NCBI GenBank assembly: GCA_964638245.1
Contig: CAZWZG010000035.1
Location: forward strand, 1 to 23,424
Length of the DNA: 23,424 bases
Origin: CAZWZG01 sp964638245
Lineage (GTDB): Bacteria > Pseudomonadota > Alphaproteobacteria > Rhodobacterales > Rhodobacteraceae
Direction: 5' to 3'
The position numbers and the translations under genes were made by a program. This document shows positions 1-6,852 of the stretch, piece by piece. Numbering within the stretch: the stretch's first letter is position 1; each line of letters opens with the position of its first letter. The notes below the pieces were generated by a model. The model searched no databases, had not been told where the DNA came from, and saw only the letters and a program-made list of their open reading frames with translations.

Positions 1-407
1 TCGAAAAGCTGGGCACCTACAACCCGCTCCTGCCCAAGGACAGCGAAGAGCGCGTCAAGATGAACATGGAGCGTATCGAGTATTGGCTCGGCCAAGGCGC
101 CCAGCCCACCGACCGCATCTCGCGCTTCCTTGAAGCCGCTGGAAAGATTGAGAAAAAAGAGCGCGCCAACATGAAGAAGGCCGAGCCGGGCAAGAAAGCT
201 CAGGAACGCGCCGAAGAGAAGGCCCAGAAGGCCGCTGACGCTGAAGAAGCCGCCAAGGCCGCTGAAGAAGAAGCCAAAGCAGCAGCAGAAGCACCGGCTG
301 AAGAGCCCGTAGAAGAAGCGCCCGTAGAAGAAGCGCCTGCAGAGGAAGCACCAGCCGAGGAAGCACCCGCTGAAGAGGCTGCAGAGGAAGAAAAAGCCGC
401 CGAGTAA
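1..407 (+). CDS. rpsP: 30S ribosomal protein S16, 5'-truncated by the window edge, with long acidic tail
   Basis: S16 is a small-subunit assembly protein that binds 16S rRNA. The reading frame is open from base 3 and begins EKLGTYNPLL, followed by the S16-typical run ERIEYWLGQGAQPTDR. Roughly the first 35 residues lie before the window. The conserved core ends near the sequence SRFLEAAGKI. It is followed by about 80 extra residues rich in Ala, Glu and Lys, first a basic/helical stretch (KKAEPGKKAQERAEEKAQK) and then five PxEEA repeats. The usual bacterial protein is about 80-90 aa, so the tail roughly doubles it. Such tails are known on alphaproteobacterial S16 and are probably flexible or helical. 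It opens the rpsP-rimM-trmD-rplS cluster. Identity is secure; the role of the tail is not known from the sequence. Confidence 0.95.
   Translation, partial: EKLGTYNPLLPKDSEERVKMNMERIEYWLGQGAQPTDRISRFLEAAGKIEKKERANMKKAEPGKKAQERAEEKAQKAADAEEAAKAAEEEAKAAAEAPAEEPVEEAPVEEAPAEEAPAEEAPAEEAAEEEKAAE
306..380 (+). repeat. Five imperfect 15-bp tandem repeats coding PxEEA in rpsP
   Basis: Five consecutive units encode PVEEA, PVEEA, PAEEA, PAEEA, PAEEA in the S16 tail. Synonymous codons differ between copies (gaa/gag, gcg/gca/gct), so the repeat is old or maintained at protein level and is not a recent slippage array. Unit number could vary between strains. Confidence 0.85.
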
Positions 408-413
408 TCGGCA

Positions 414-575
414 GTGATCCCGGGATTGGGCCTTGTTCGCAAGGGGGTAACCGCGGTGCTCTGCGTCGCGGCCTTCTGGGCGGGCATGCAATTTGAACGC
501 AGCGCGTCCAGCGCGCGCTGCGCTGATCTCGGGGGCGTTGCGGGGACTTTGGGCGTCTGTCGAGGGGTGCCATGA
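414..575 (+). CDS. Small one-helix membrane protein between rpsP and rimM
   Basis: This 53-aa frame starts at GTG 414, six bases after the rpsP stop codon, and ends in an ATGA overlap with rimM. The product has a hydrophobic segment at about residues 11-25 (GVTAVLCVAAFWAGM), then MQFER and a short tail with Cys36 and Cys49 flanking a Gly-rich stretch (CADLGG...GVCRG). I read it as an inner-membrane protein with an N-terminal helix and a small two-cysteine tail that could face the periplasm. Position and overlap suggest translational coupling to rimM. From memory, similar tiny proteins with a C-x-D-x-GG...C tail occur at this position in related genomes, but this was not checked. No function is known to me. 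The GTG start is chosen because it is the first in-frame start after rpsP. Confidence 0.6.
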   Translation: MIPGLGLVRKGVTAVLCVAAFWAGMQFERSASSARCADLGGVAGTLGVCRGVP

Positions 576-1087
576 GCGAACAGGTGTGTGTCGGAGCGAT
601 CGCAGGCGCGTTTGGCGTCAAGGGCGAAGTGCGCCTGAAAAGCTTCTGCGCGGATCCCGAAGCCATTGCCGATTACGCCCCGCTCACGACCGAAGACGGC
701 GCGCGCTCGTTCGACGTGACCTTAACCGGAAGCACCAAGAATGGCTTCACCGCACGCCTGTCGGGACTGCGCAGCAAGGAAGACGCCGACGCGCTCAAGG
801 GCACGAAACTGTTTGCGCCCCGCGAAAAGCTTCCAAACTTGCCCGATGACGAGTTTTACCACGCGGATCTCGTGAATCTTAAGGTCTTCGATACAGGTGG
901 TAACGAAATCGGAACGGTGCGTGCGGTGCTCAACCACGGCGCGTCCGACCTGTTGGAACTGTTCATTCGAGGCGCGTCCGCCACCGTCCTTTTGCCCTTC
1001 ACGACGGAGGCCGTTCCGACCGTCGACCTCACCGCAGGCCGCATCGTCATCGACCCGCCCGACGGCATTCTGCCCGAGAATTCCTAA
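572..1087 (+). CDS. rimM: Ribosome maturation factor RimM
   Basis: RimM is a cytoplasmic assembly factor for the 30S head that binds S19 and helps 16S rRNA processing. The 171-aa length is normal. The N-terminal domain opens with VCVGAIAGAFGVKGEVRLKS, the standard RimM beginning, and a PRC-barrel follows in the second half (EFYHADLVNLKVFDTGGNEIG, then ATVLLPFTTEAVPTVDLTAGRIVIDPP). The ATG at 572 overlaps the stop codon of the upstream small gene by four bases. It sits in the usual place before trmD, although here two unrelated genes (1164-1355 and 1369-2346) separate rimM from trmD. Confidence 0.95.
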   Translation: MSEQVCVGAIAGAFGVKGEVRLKSFCADPEAIADYAPLTTEDGARSFDVTLTGSTKNGFTARLSGLRSKEDADALKGTKLFAPREKLPNLPDDEFYHADLVNLKVFDTGGNEIGTVRAVLNHGASDLLELFIRGASATVLLPFTTEAVPTVDLTAGRIVIDPPDGILPENS

Positions 1088-1137
1088 CTGTCCCCCATCC
1101 GGGTGACACGGGCCCACGCTACCTTGGTCTATCCATT

Positions 1138-1150
1138 GGTCAACCTGACC
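1138..1150. promoter_or_regulatory. Short perfect inverted repeat before the 63-aa gene
   Basis: GGTCA-ACC-TGACC lies 13 bases before the small gene and just after the rimM gene. It is the right kind of place for an operator of the downstream regulator, but a 5-bp arm can occur by chance. Confidence 0.25.
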
Positions 1151-1163
1151 TTTGGAGAGCCCG

Positions 1164-1355
1164 ATGCAAGACTGGACCCCACTTCTGAACAACCGCACCC
1201 GCCACGGCAGTTTCGTCGGCAAAACCGCCCGCGACGAGGATGCCTACTTTGCCGCCTTCGCAAACGATCCCGCGCCGCACCGGACGCAACCCCCTGTTCT
1301 GACGTCCTTTTTACGGCGGGTGACAGACCTCATGCGCTCTGCCAAACTTGGCTAG
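1164..1355 (+). CDS. Small protein of unknown function (63 aa)
   Basis: A 63-aa frame begins at ATG 1164 behind a GGAGAG ribosome site (1154-1159); a TTG twelve bases upstream is in frame but less likely. The product is polar, MQDWTPLLNNRTRHGSFV..., with several Arg/Lys, no hydrophobic segment and no signal peptide. The C-terminal part (PPVLTSFLRRVTDLMRSAKLG) could form an amphipathic helix. It ends 13 bases before the LuxR-type regulator start, so the two are probably co-transcribed. The 76-base gap after rimM contains a short inverted repeat. I do not recognise the family. Coding is supported by the ribosome site, spacing and Rhodobacteraceae-like codon use, but the short length leaves doubt. 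Confidence 0.55.
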   Translation: MQDWTPLLNNRTRHGSFVGKTARDEDAYFAAFANDPAPHRTQPPVLTSFLRRVTDLMRSAKLG

Positions 1356-1368
1356 ACCCGGAGGAGCC

Positions 1369-2346
1369 ATGCGCGACGCCACCGACACAGACGCCGATAT
1401 CGCCGCCATCGAGGCGGTGATCGAGGCTGATATCCGGGCCTATCTGGCCAAGGACCGCGCAGCCTGGGCACGCCAATGGGTCCACAGCGACGACTTTGTC
1501 AGCGTCATGGAATGCTCCGGCCTCATGGTGCGCAAAGGCTATACCCCGTTCGAAGAAGGCGTCTTCGCCTCCATGGACACCGCCGATCAACCTTCTGCGG
1601 CGCGGGTGACGCGCGACGACATGCGCGTCCATATCCACGGCGACAGTGCCTGGGCCTATTTCGAGCAAAAGCTCGAACACTCCGCCGACCCCATGGACCC
1701 CGCCGCGTTCTCCCACAACGTGCGCATCCTCGAACGCCACCCGGACGGCTGGCGCATCGTGTTCCATGGCACATGGTCGCCCCATGTGTCCGACCTTGCC
1801 CGCCCCATGATCGAGGTGGACGCCGAAGCCCGCGTCCTTTGGCAGAACAGCGCCGCAAAGGCCCGCCTGCCCGACTTCCCCGGCCTCACCATCAGCCACG
1901 ACCGCCTGCGCGGCACCCGCCCCGACTGGGACAAGGAGTTGCGCCGCACGATTGGCCGCGCCGCCAAACTGCAAACCTACGCCGCGATCAACGCCGCCCA
2001 AGGCAAAACCGGCGAAGCGATCCGCTATCCTGTGGTCCTTGGCGAAGATGACGAAGCGCGCCTTGTCATCTGCTGGGTCGAGATTTCGGACTACCGCGTT
2101 TTCGTGAGCTTTTCGGACGCGCAGACCATGGATCGCCGGGTCGAGATCGCGGGCATGATGCTGGGCCTTTCGGACGCGCAAACCCGGCTGGCGCGCGAGA
2201 TTGCCGAGGGCCACGACCTGACCACGGCGGCCGAACATATGGGGATTACCCCGAATTCGGCGCGCACCCATCTGAAGCGCATGTTCGCCAAAACCAACGT
2301 CACCAGCCAGACCGCCCTGATCCGGTTGATCCTGTCCAGCGCCTGA
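1369..2346 (+). CDS. LuxR-type transcriptional regulator with N-terminal SnoaL-like domain
   Basis: The 325-aa product has three parts. Residues about 8-138 look like a SnoaL/NTF2-fold ligand-binding domain (DADIAAIEAVIEADIRAYLAKDRAAWARQWV... then HNVRILERHPDGWRIVFHGTWS). Residues about 145-250 resemble a PAS-like sensor region (MIEVDAEARVLWQNSAAK). Residues about 263-323 are a LuxR/GerE helix-turn-helix (GLSDAQTRLAREIAEGHDLTTAAEHMGITPNSARTHLKRMF). No receiver domain with a phospho-acceptor Asp is seen, so control is probably by small-molecule binding. The start is ATG 1369 because GGAGG lies directly upstream; an in-frame TTG at 1348 would overlap the previous gene. It interrupts the usual rimM-trmD adjacency. 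The ligand and targets cannot be read from the sequence. Confidence 0.8.
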   Translation: MRDATDTDADIAAIEAVIEADIRAYLAKDRAAWARQWVHSDDFVSVMECSGLMVRKGYTPFEEGVFASMDTADQPSAARVTRDDMRVHIHGDSAWAYFEQKLEHSADPMDPAAFSHNVRILERHPDGWRIVFHGTWSPHVSDLARPMIEVDAEARVLWQNSAAKARLPDFPGLTISHDRLRGTRPDWDKELRRTIGRAAKLQTYAAINAAQGKTGEAIRYPVVLGEDDEARLVICWVEISDYRVFVSFSDAQTMDRRVEIAGMMLGLSDAQTRLAREIAEGHDLTTAAEHMGITPNSARTHLKRMFAKTNVTSQTALIRLILSSA

Positions 2347-2381
2347 GTGGACGCCGCGCTCGCGCCGCGCTAAACGGCGCC

Positions 2382-3209
2382 ATGGCTGAAAAACCCTCGA
2401 AATCCCATGGCCGCCTGAGCATCAAGGCCACCGCGCGTCCCCGCGAAATGATGACCGGCAAACCCGATCTCAAAGGCGCGTGGGAGGCCCGCGTGATCAC
2501 GCTTTTCCCCGAGGCCTTTCCGGGCGTTCTGGGGCAGTCCCTGACGGGCAAGGCGCTGGACGAAGGGCTTTGGCGGCTCAAGACAATCGACCTGCGCCGC
2601 TATGGCGAAGGCAAGCATCGCAAGGTCGACGACACCCCTGCCGGGGGCGGTGCGGGCCTTGTTCTCAGGGCCGATATCCTTGGCCGCGCGCTCGAAGAAG
2701 GGCTTGCCGGGACCACCCGCGCCCGCTGGCCCGCTGTCGTTCTCAGCCCCCGCGGCCAACCCTTCACCCAAGCCATGGCCCGCCGTTTCAGCCAGGCCGA
2801 AGGCATGACCCTTGTCTGCGGCCGCTTTGAAGGCATCGACCAGCGCGTCATCGATCACTACGGCCTCGAAGAGGTCTCGCTCGGCGACTTCGTCCTCACC
2901 GGAGGAGAGATCGCAGCACAAGGCTTGATCGACGCCTCAGTCCGCCTTATACCGCGCGTGCTCGGGAATCAGGCGTCCGTTGAAGAGGAATCCTTTTCAA
3001 ACGGACTTTTAGAGTTTCCGCAGTACACTAAACCCGCCACCTGGCTGGGCCATGACATACCGCAGGTTCTTCTATCGGGCGATCATGGCAAAGTGGATGC
3101 TTGGCGACGGGACATGGCCGAAAGGCTGACAAAGGAACGGCGACCTGACCTCTGGCGGGCTTATTGTGAAGCGCACAATAGGGACCCGGGTGAAGACCAA
3201 GAGCTCTGA
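2382..3209 (+). CDS. trmD: tRNA (guanine37-N1)-methyltransferase
   Basis: TrmD uses S-adenosylmethionine to methylate G37 next to the anticodon, preventing +1 frameshifts. It is a cytoplasmic homodimer with a trefoil-knotted SPOUT fold. Clear signatures are ARVITLFPEAFPGVLG (about 36-51), DDTPAGGGAGLVLRADI (83-99), CGRFEGIDQR (146-155), SLGDFVLTGGE with the expected catalytic Asp169, and RVLGNQASVEEESFSNGLLE. The 275-aa length exceeds the roughly 250 aa of Escherichia coli because of about 30 extra N-terminal residues (AEKPSKSHGRLSIKATARPRE). I keep ATG 2382, since from memory a SHGR-containing extension is common in related bacteria; ATG 2448 is the alternative. Confidence 0.95.
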   Translation: MAEKPSKSHGRLSIKATARPREMMTGKPDLKGAWEARVITLFPEAFPGVLGQSLTGKALDEGLWRLKTIDLRRYGEGKHRKVDDTPAGGGAGLVLRADILGRALEEGLAGTTRARWPAVVLSPRGQPFTQAMARRFSQAEGMTLVCGRFEGIDQRVIDHYGLEEVSLGDFVLTGGEIAAQGLIDASVRLIPRVLGNQASVEEESFSNGLLEFPQYTKPATWLGHDIPQVLLSGDHGKVDAWRRDMAERLTKERRPDLWRAYCEAHNRDPGEDQEL

Positions 3210-3223
3210 GGCGGCACCAATCT

Positions 3224-3240
3224 TCGCGGAACAACCGCGA
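3224..3240 (+). other. Small hairpin in the trmD-rplS spacer
   Basis: TCGCGG-AACAA-CCGCGA forms a 6-bp stem with a 5-base loop, ending a few bases before the rplS ribosome site (TAGGAG). It could be part of an rplS leader or a processing site. No T-run follows, so it is not a terminator. Function is a guess. Confidence 0.3.
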
Positions 3241-3260
3241 GCAGTATAGGAGTTGGTCCC

Positions 3261-3650
3261 ATGGACCTGATCGCGACGCTCGAAAAAGAGCAGATTGCCG
3301 AACTTGGCAAAGACATTCCGGATTTCAAAGCCGGCGACACCATCCGCGTCGGCTATAAAGTGACCGAAGGCACGCGGACCCGTGTGCAGAACTACGAAGG
3401 CGTGTGCATTTCCCGCAAGAACGGCGAAGGCATCGCCGGGTCGTTCACGGTGCGCAAGATTTCCTTCGGTGAGGGCGTGGAGCGTGTGTTCCCCCTCTAC
3501 TCGACCAACATCGACAGCATCACCGTCGTACGCCGTGGCCGCGTGCGTCGTGCCAAGCTGTACTACCTGCGGTCGCGCCGCGGTAAGTCGGCACGTATCG
3601 CCGAGATGACCAACTACAAACCCAAGTCCGACACGTCGGCAAAAGCTTGA
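3261..3650 (+). CDS. rplS: 50S ribosomal protein L19
   Basis: L19 lies at the 30S-50S interface. The 129-aa product shows the family pattern: MDLIATLEKEQIAELGKDIPDFKAGDTIRVG, then TRTRVQNYEGVCISRKNGEGIAGSFTVRKISFGEGVERVFPLYS and RRGRVRRAKLYYLRSRRGKSARI. The C-terminal residues after that are a short alphaproteobacterial-type extension (AEMTNYKPKSDTSAKA). The ATG at 3261 is preceded by TAGGAG. The 51-base gap from trmD holds a small hairpin, and rpmE follows after 11 bases, so all three are likely on one transcript. Confidence 0.97.
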   Translation: MDLIATLEKEQIAELGKDIPDFKAGDTIRVGYKVTEGTRTRVQNYEGVCISRKNGEGIAGSFTVRKISFGEGVERVFPLYSTNIDSITVVRRGRVRRAKLYYLRSRRGKSARIAEMTNYKPKSDTSAKA

Positions 3651-3661
3651 GGGTCTGAGAG

Positions 3662-3883
3662 ATGAAAAAAGAAACGCATCCCGAATACCACACGATTGAC
3701 GTCAAGCTTGTCGACGGCACGATCGTTCAGATGAAATCGACCTGGGGCGCCGAAGGCGACCAACTGTCGCTGGACATCGACCCTTCCGTGCACCCGGCGT
3801 GGACGGGCGGCAACGCGCGCCTGACCGACACCGGTGGCCGCGTGTCGAAGTTCAAGAAGAAATACGAAGGCCTCGGCTTCTAA
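3662..3883 (+). CDS. rpmE: 50S ribosomal protein L31, cysteine-free (zinc-independent) form
   Basis: The 73-aa product reads MKKETHPEYHTIDVKLVDGT...STWGAEGDQLSLDIDPSVHPAWTGG...GGRVSKFKKKYEGLGF, the typical alphaproteobacterial L31. L31 bridges the two subunits at the central protuberance. It has no cysteine at all, so the zinc ribbon found in the C+ form (for example in Escherichia coli RpmE) is missing and the protein should not need zinc. A GAGAG ribosome site sits just upstream. An intrinsic terminator follows 22 bases after the stop codon. Confidence 0.96.
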   Translation: MKKETHPEYHTIDVKLVDGTIVQMKSTWGAEGDQLSLDIDPSVHPAWTGGNARLTDTGGRVSKFKKKYEGLGF

Positions 3884-3905
3884 AGCTCAACGCCTCGATC
3901 TACGG

Positions 3906-3932
3906 AAAAGCCGCCCTTGGGGCGGCTTTTTT
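3906..3932 (+). terminator. Rho-independent terminator after rpmE
   Basis: AAGCCGCCC and GGGCGGCTT-type arms form a GC-rich stem with a very short loop, followed by a run of six T. It is flanked by A on the left, so it could also act weakly on the other strand. It closes the rpsP-to-rpmE cluster. Confidence 0.9.
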
Positions 3933-3949
3933 GTTAGGCTGCTCGGGTG

Positions 3950-4435
3950 ATGCAGCTTCAGAGTTTCCAAACCGACCGCCTTTCGGTCCGACATTTCTCG
4001 GACATCACGGATAGGCCCGCGCTCGAACGTGATCTGCAAACGATCCTGACACCGCGCGTGCTTGCGCCCCTGCCCCCGGATATGGCCGTTCGCAACGGCA
4101 ACATCGCGGCGTGGATAGGGGCGCGTCTGGCAGAGTGCGATCCCTTCGCCGTCTCGACCGACCAAACCACCGGCGTTCTCCTTCTGGCACAGCCAACCGA
4201 CACCGCTGAGGTCCATGTTGGCTACCTTTTGGGCGAAGCCCATTGGGGCAAGGGTTACGCCACCGAACTCCTTCAGGGGCTCGTTCAAGCCTGCCGCCCT
4301 TTCGCGCCGCTGTCCTTGATCGGCGGTGTGGGCCACGACAACCCGGGATCGGCACGGGTTCTGGAGAAGGCCGGTTTCAAACGCGACGCCTCGCAATCCA
4401 GCGATGACACCGACGTGTTCGTGGCAATGCTCTGA
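3950..4435 (+). CDS. GNAT-family N-acetyltransferase (RimJ/RimL-like)
   Basis: The 161-aa product has the acetyl-CoA-binding core: an opening FQTDRLSVRHF typical of RimJ/RimL-like acetyltransferases, VGYLLGEAHWGKGYATELLQGL with the pyrophosphate-binding loop at about 98-104, and the closing NPGSARVLEKAGF at about 131-143. It would transfer acetyl from acetyl-CoA to an amine on a protein or small molecule; the substrate cannot be told. ATG 3950 is chosen over the GTG three bases earlier. The gene begins only 17 bases after the terminator T-run, so its promoter must overlap the terminator, or some read-through feeds it. No strong ribosome site is visible. Confidence 0.85.
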   Translation: MQLQSFQTDRLSVRHFSDITDRPALERDLQTILTPRVLAPLPPDMAVRNGNIAAWIGARLAECDPFAVSTDQTTGVLLLAQPTDTAEVHVGYLLGEAHWGKGYATELLQGLVQACRPFAPLSLIGGVGHDNPGSARVLEKAGFKRDASQSSDDTDVFVAML

Positions 4436-4493
4436 TTGACCCTGCCCGCCTGCAAGCCTACCTCTTCACCTGACCAATATCGGAGCAGCCCCC

Positions 4494-5519
4494 ATGAACC
4501 TCGATCTTCTCAAACGTCTTTGCGAAATGCCCGGTGTGCCGGGGTCCGAGCACCGCGTGCGCGCGCTGATCGAGGACGAAATTAACGGATTGTTCGATAC
4601 GGTAGAGACCGACGCCATGGGATCGCTTTTGTGCAAGCGAGATGGCGATGGCGGACCAAAGATCATGCTCTTGTGCCATATGGACGAGATCGGGTTTCTG
4701 GTCAGCCACATCTCGGACAAGGGTTTCTTGTACCTCCAGCCGGTGGGCGGCTTTGATCCAAGAAACCTGTTTTCGCGCCGGGTGATGGTGTGCACCGATG
4801 ACGGCGACTATCCCGGCGTCATGAACCCCGGCGGTCGCCCGGTTCACATCGCCTCCCCCGAAGACCGCAAAAAGATCCCCGAGCCGCACGAGTTCTTCGT
4901 CGATACCGGGCTGGGCGAAGCGGCCAAGGACAAGATCAAGGTCGGCGACATGGTCGTCATGGACGAACCCTTCATGGAGATGGGCGACAAGATCGTCTCC
5001 AAGGCGCTGGACAACCGCATTGCCTGCTGGCTCGGCATCGAGGCCATTCGCGGTCTGGCCAAGGTCAAGACCAAAGCCGAAATCCACGTCGTCTTCACCA
5101 GCCAGGAAGAGGTCGGACTGCGCGGTGCCCGGACATCCTCCTTCCGGGTCCAGCCCGATATCGGCATCGGCATCGACGTCACGCTGTCATGCGACACGCC
5201 CGGCGTGCCCGAACAGGACCGCACGACCGAACAAGGCAAGGGCGTCGGCATCCACATCCGCGATGGGTCCTTCATCGCCGACCGCGCGCTGGTCGCTGAG
5301 TTCGAAGAGATCGCCAAAGCCAATGACATCGCCCACCAGCGCACGATGCTGCGCATGGGTGGACAGGACGGCGCGGCGGCGCAACAAGCGGCTGCAGGCG
5401 CACGTGCCATCGGCATCGTTGTCGGCACACGCTACATCCACACCGTCACCGAGATGATCCACAAGAGCGACCTTGAAGCGGCGCGCGACCTGCTGGTGGC
5501 TTATCTCAAGCAGGCCTAA
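4494..5519 (+). CDS. M42-family metallopeptidase (glutamyl aminopeptidase/endoglucanase-M-like)
   Basis: The 341-aa product matches the M42 aminopeptidase family, cytoplasmic di-metal enzymes that trim peptides and usually form dodecameric shells. The metal and catalytic residues are visible in order: CHMDEIGF with His62 and Asp64, SKALDNRIACW with the bridging Asp173, SQEEVGLRGA with Glu205/Glu206 (general base and ligand), GIDVT with Asp228, and GTRYIHT with His316. The length is normal. Annotation pipelines sometimes call such proteins cellulases, which is historical. ATG 4494 is preceded by CGGAGCAG. It converges on the 436-aa exported-protein gene with a 3-base gap and shows no link to its neighbours. 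Confidence 0.92.
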   Translation: MNLDLLKRLCEMPGVPGSEHRVRALIEDEINGLFDTVETDAMGSLLCKRDGDGGPKIMLLCHMDEIGFLVSHISDKGFLYLQPVGGFDPRNLFSRRVMVCTDDGDYPGVMNPGGRPVHIASPEDRKKIPEPHEFFVDTGLGEAAKDKIKVGDMVVMDEPFMEMGDKIVSKALDNRIACWLGIEAIRGLAKVKTKAEIHVVFTSQEEVGLRGARTSSFRVQPDIGIGIDVTLSCDTPGVPEQDRTTEQGKGVGIHIRDGSFIADRALVAEFEEIAKANDIAHQRTMLRMGGQDGAAAQQAAAGARAIGIVVGTRYIHTVTEMIHKSDLEAARDLLVAYLKQA

Positions 5520-5522
5520 GCG

Positions 5523-6833
5523 TTATTCGTCGAATGGCCCGACGGGCACAATTTGATCGAGCTGCATCAGTGTCAGCGGCTCGGTCTGCATCGTCAGCGA
5601 CTGAAGCGCGATGACCTTGTTGTCCGAGAGACGCGTCACCCGCAGCGCGACATCCGCCTCATTCCCCTCATAGCCTTCGAGGATAGCATAGTCGTACCCG
5701 CCATTGCGGAACTCGAACTTCAGATACGAGGTCTGCGCCCGCGTATACGTCCTGAGCATGAACGCATCGAACGATCCAGCCGCGCCGCTCGGATAAAGCA
5801 GTTCAACGTCTCCGGGTTGCCCGAACCGATAGGTCAGGTGGCTTGGATTTTCGTCGTCGCCCTCGGTCATGCAGATTGAGACGACCTTGCCGCTCATATC
5901 CGAGACGGCGCTGAAAACGACCCAGTCTTCGTTCGTGCACATCGTCCCCCGGATCGGCGGCTCCAGCAGGATTTCCGGCTCTTTCGGTGCATCGCCCCCC
6001 ATGGTGATCACGAACGGCTTGGTTTGCGCGCCGTCGGTCGGCGAGGACGTCGCGTTGGTCGTTCCGGCCATCCCAATGACTACCGGGTTCGATTGCGCAC
6101 CGCTGCCCTCGTCCTTCGTCGAACCGTCCGACATCCCAATGACAAAAGGTTTCGAGCCCCCGGACTCCGACGACGGTTCCGTAGGCTGCGCAGGTTTCGC
6201 CTCGGCCTGAACAGGCCGGCGTGGGCTGTTTTTCAGCCCCCCCGCATCCATGACACTGTCGCGCCAGTCATCGCGGGCAAAGAACGACAGGTTGCGCTCG
6301 GTCAGAAGGATTTCCGCATTCGGGAAATAGTCCTCGCGCGGCGACCCCATGAACACGCTATATGAGCCCTTATTCGGGAACTCATTCGACACGGCCACCT
6401 GCGCGCCGCGGCCCTGCTGGCTCACGTTGCACCCGATGATGTCTCCGGCATCCGACCCCGTCCGCAGAACAAGCAGCGCGACAGGATCGTCCGTAATGGT
6501 CAAAACGCGGAGCGCGTGCTCGCCTTGATAATTGACGTTGATGTCAGGCTTGCTGGGGAACCAGTACTTGCCGCCGCCACACCCCATCTCCCAAAATCCG
6601 CCGACCTTGATCCGGGCGCGGAGCGGATCGGCGGTTGCACCCGTAAAGACGTTCACCGTTCCATATTCGGGCGCTCTTCGCGCATCAGGGGCCAGATCAC
6701 CGATCATGCTCCCGAGCAGCGCCTCAAGAAATATCGCCGTGTTCTGATCGACTTCCGCGATAAGGCGTTCGGCCGATGCAGCACCCGGGGCAAACGCAAG
6801 GGCGCATGCAAGCATTCGAAAGTGTCTCAGCAT
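5523..6833 (-). CDS. Exported protein of unknown function with three short motif repeats (436 aa)
   Basis: A signal peptide is clear (MLRHFRMLACALAFAPGAASA, cleavage near 21), so the protein is probably periplasmic or secreted. Residues about 55-180 resemble a PPC-like beta-sandwich (LLVLRTGSDAGDIIGCN...GSYSVFMGSPREDY). Residues about 205-285 are a Pro/Ser/Gly/Thr-rich linker with three copies of a [ST]-x-P-[FV]-V-I-[GT]-M motif at 227, 248 and 271. Residues about 288-412 form a second domain beginning with Cys299 (MCTNEDWVVFSAV...VVSICMTEG...LTYRFGQPGDVELLYPSG). I recall that pattern from many uncharacterised proteobacterial exported proteins. AGAAGGA precedes the start. It lies 19 bases downstream of the 132-aa exported protein, likely in one operon. 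I cannot assign a function. Confidence 0.75.
   Translation of the reverse strand: MLRHFRMLACALAFAPGAASAERLIAEVDQNTAIFLEALLGSMIGDLAPDARRAPEYGTVNVFTGATADPLRARIKVGGFWEMGCGGGKYWFPSKPDINVNYQGEHALRVLTITDDPVALLVLRTGSDAGDIIGCNVSQQGRGAQVAVSNEFPNKGSYSVFMGSPREDYFPNAEILLTERNLSFFARDDWRDSVMDAGGLKNSPRRPVQAEAKPAQPTEPSSESGGSKPFVIGMSDGSTKDEGSGAQSNPVVIGMAGTTNATSSPTDGAQTKPFVITMGGDAPKEPEILLEPPIRGTMCTNEDWVVFSAVSDMSGKVVSICMTEGDDENPSHLTYRFGQPGDVELLYPSGAAGSFDAFMLRTYTRAQTSYLKFEFRNGGYDYAILEGYEGNEADVALRVTRLSDNKVIALQSLTMQTEPLTLMQLDQIVPVGPFDE
5997..6155 (-). repeat. Three spaced copies of an S/T-x-P-F/V-V-I-G/T-M motif
   Basis: The copies read SKPFVIGMS, SNPVVIGMA and TKPFVITMG, spaced 21 and 23 residues apart in a low-complexity linker of the 436-aa exported protein. 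The hydrophobic core of each copy is conserved while the linkers between them differ, which suggests three equivalent binding or beta-strand elements. Confidence 0.7.
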
Positions 6834-6852
6834 GGGAAAATCCTTCTTCGTC

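Noticed and set aside
306..380. Tandem repeats considered as a CRISPR or intergenic repeat array
   Set aside because: They are contiguous 15-bp coding units in rpsP without spacers.
55..666. Long minus-strand open frame (203 codons) opposite rpsP
   Set aside because: It is the antisense of the Ala/Glu repeats and runs through rpsP, the small gene and rimM; low-complexity Leu/Arg/Pro composition and no ribosome site.
1330..2271. 313-codon minus-strand frame opposite the LuxR-type regulator
   Set aside because: Shadow of a high-GC coding region; the plus strand carries a recognisable helix-turn-helix and a GGAGG site.
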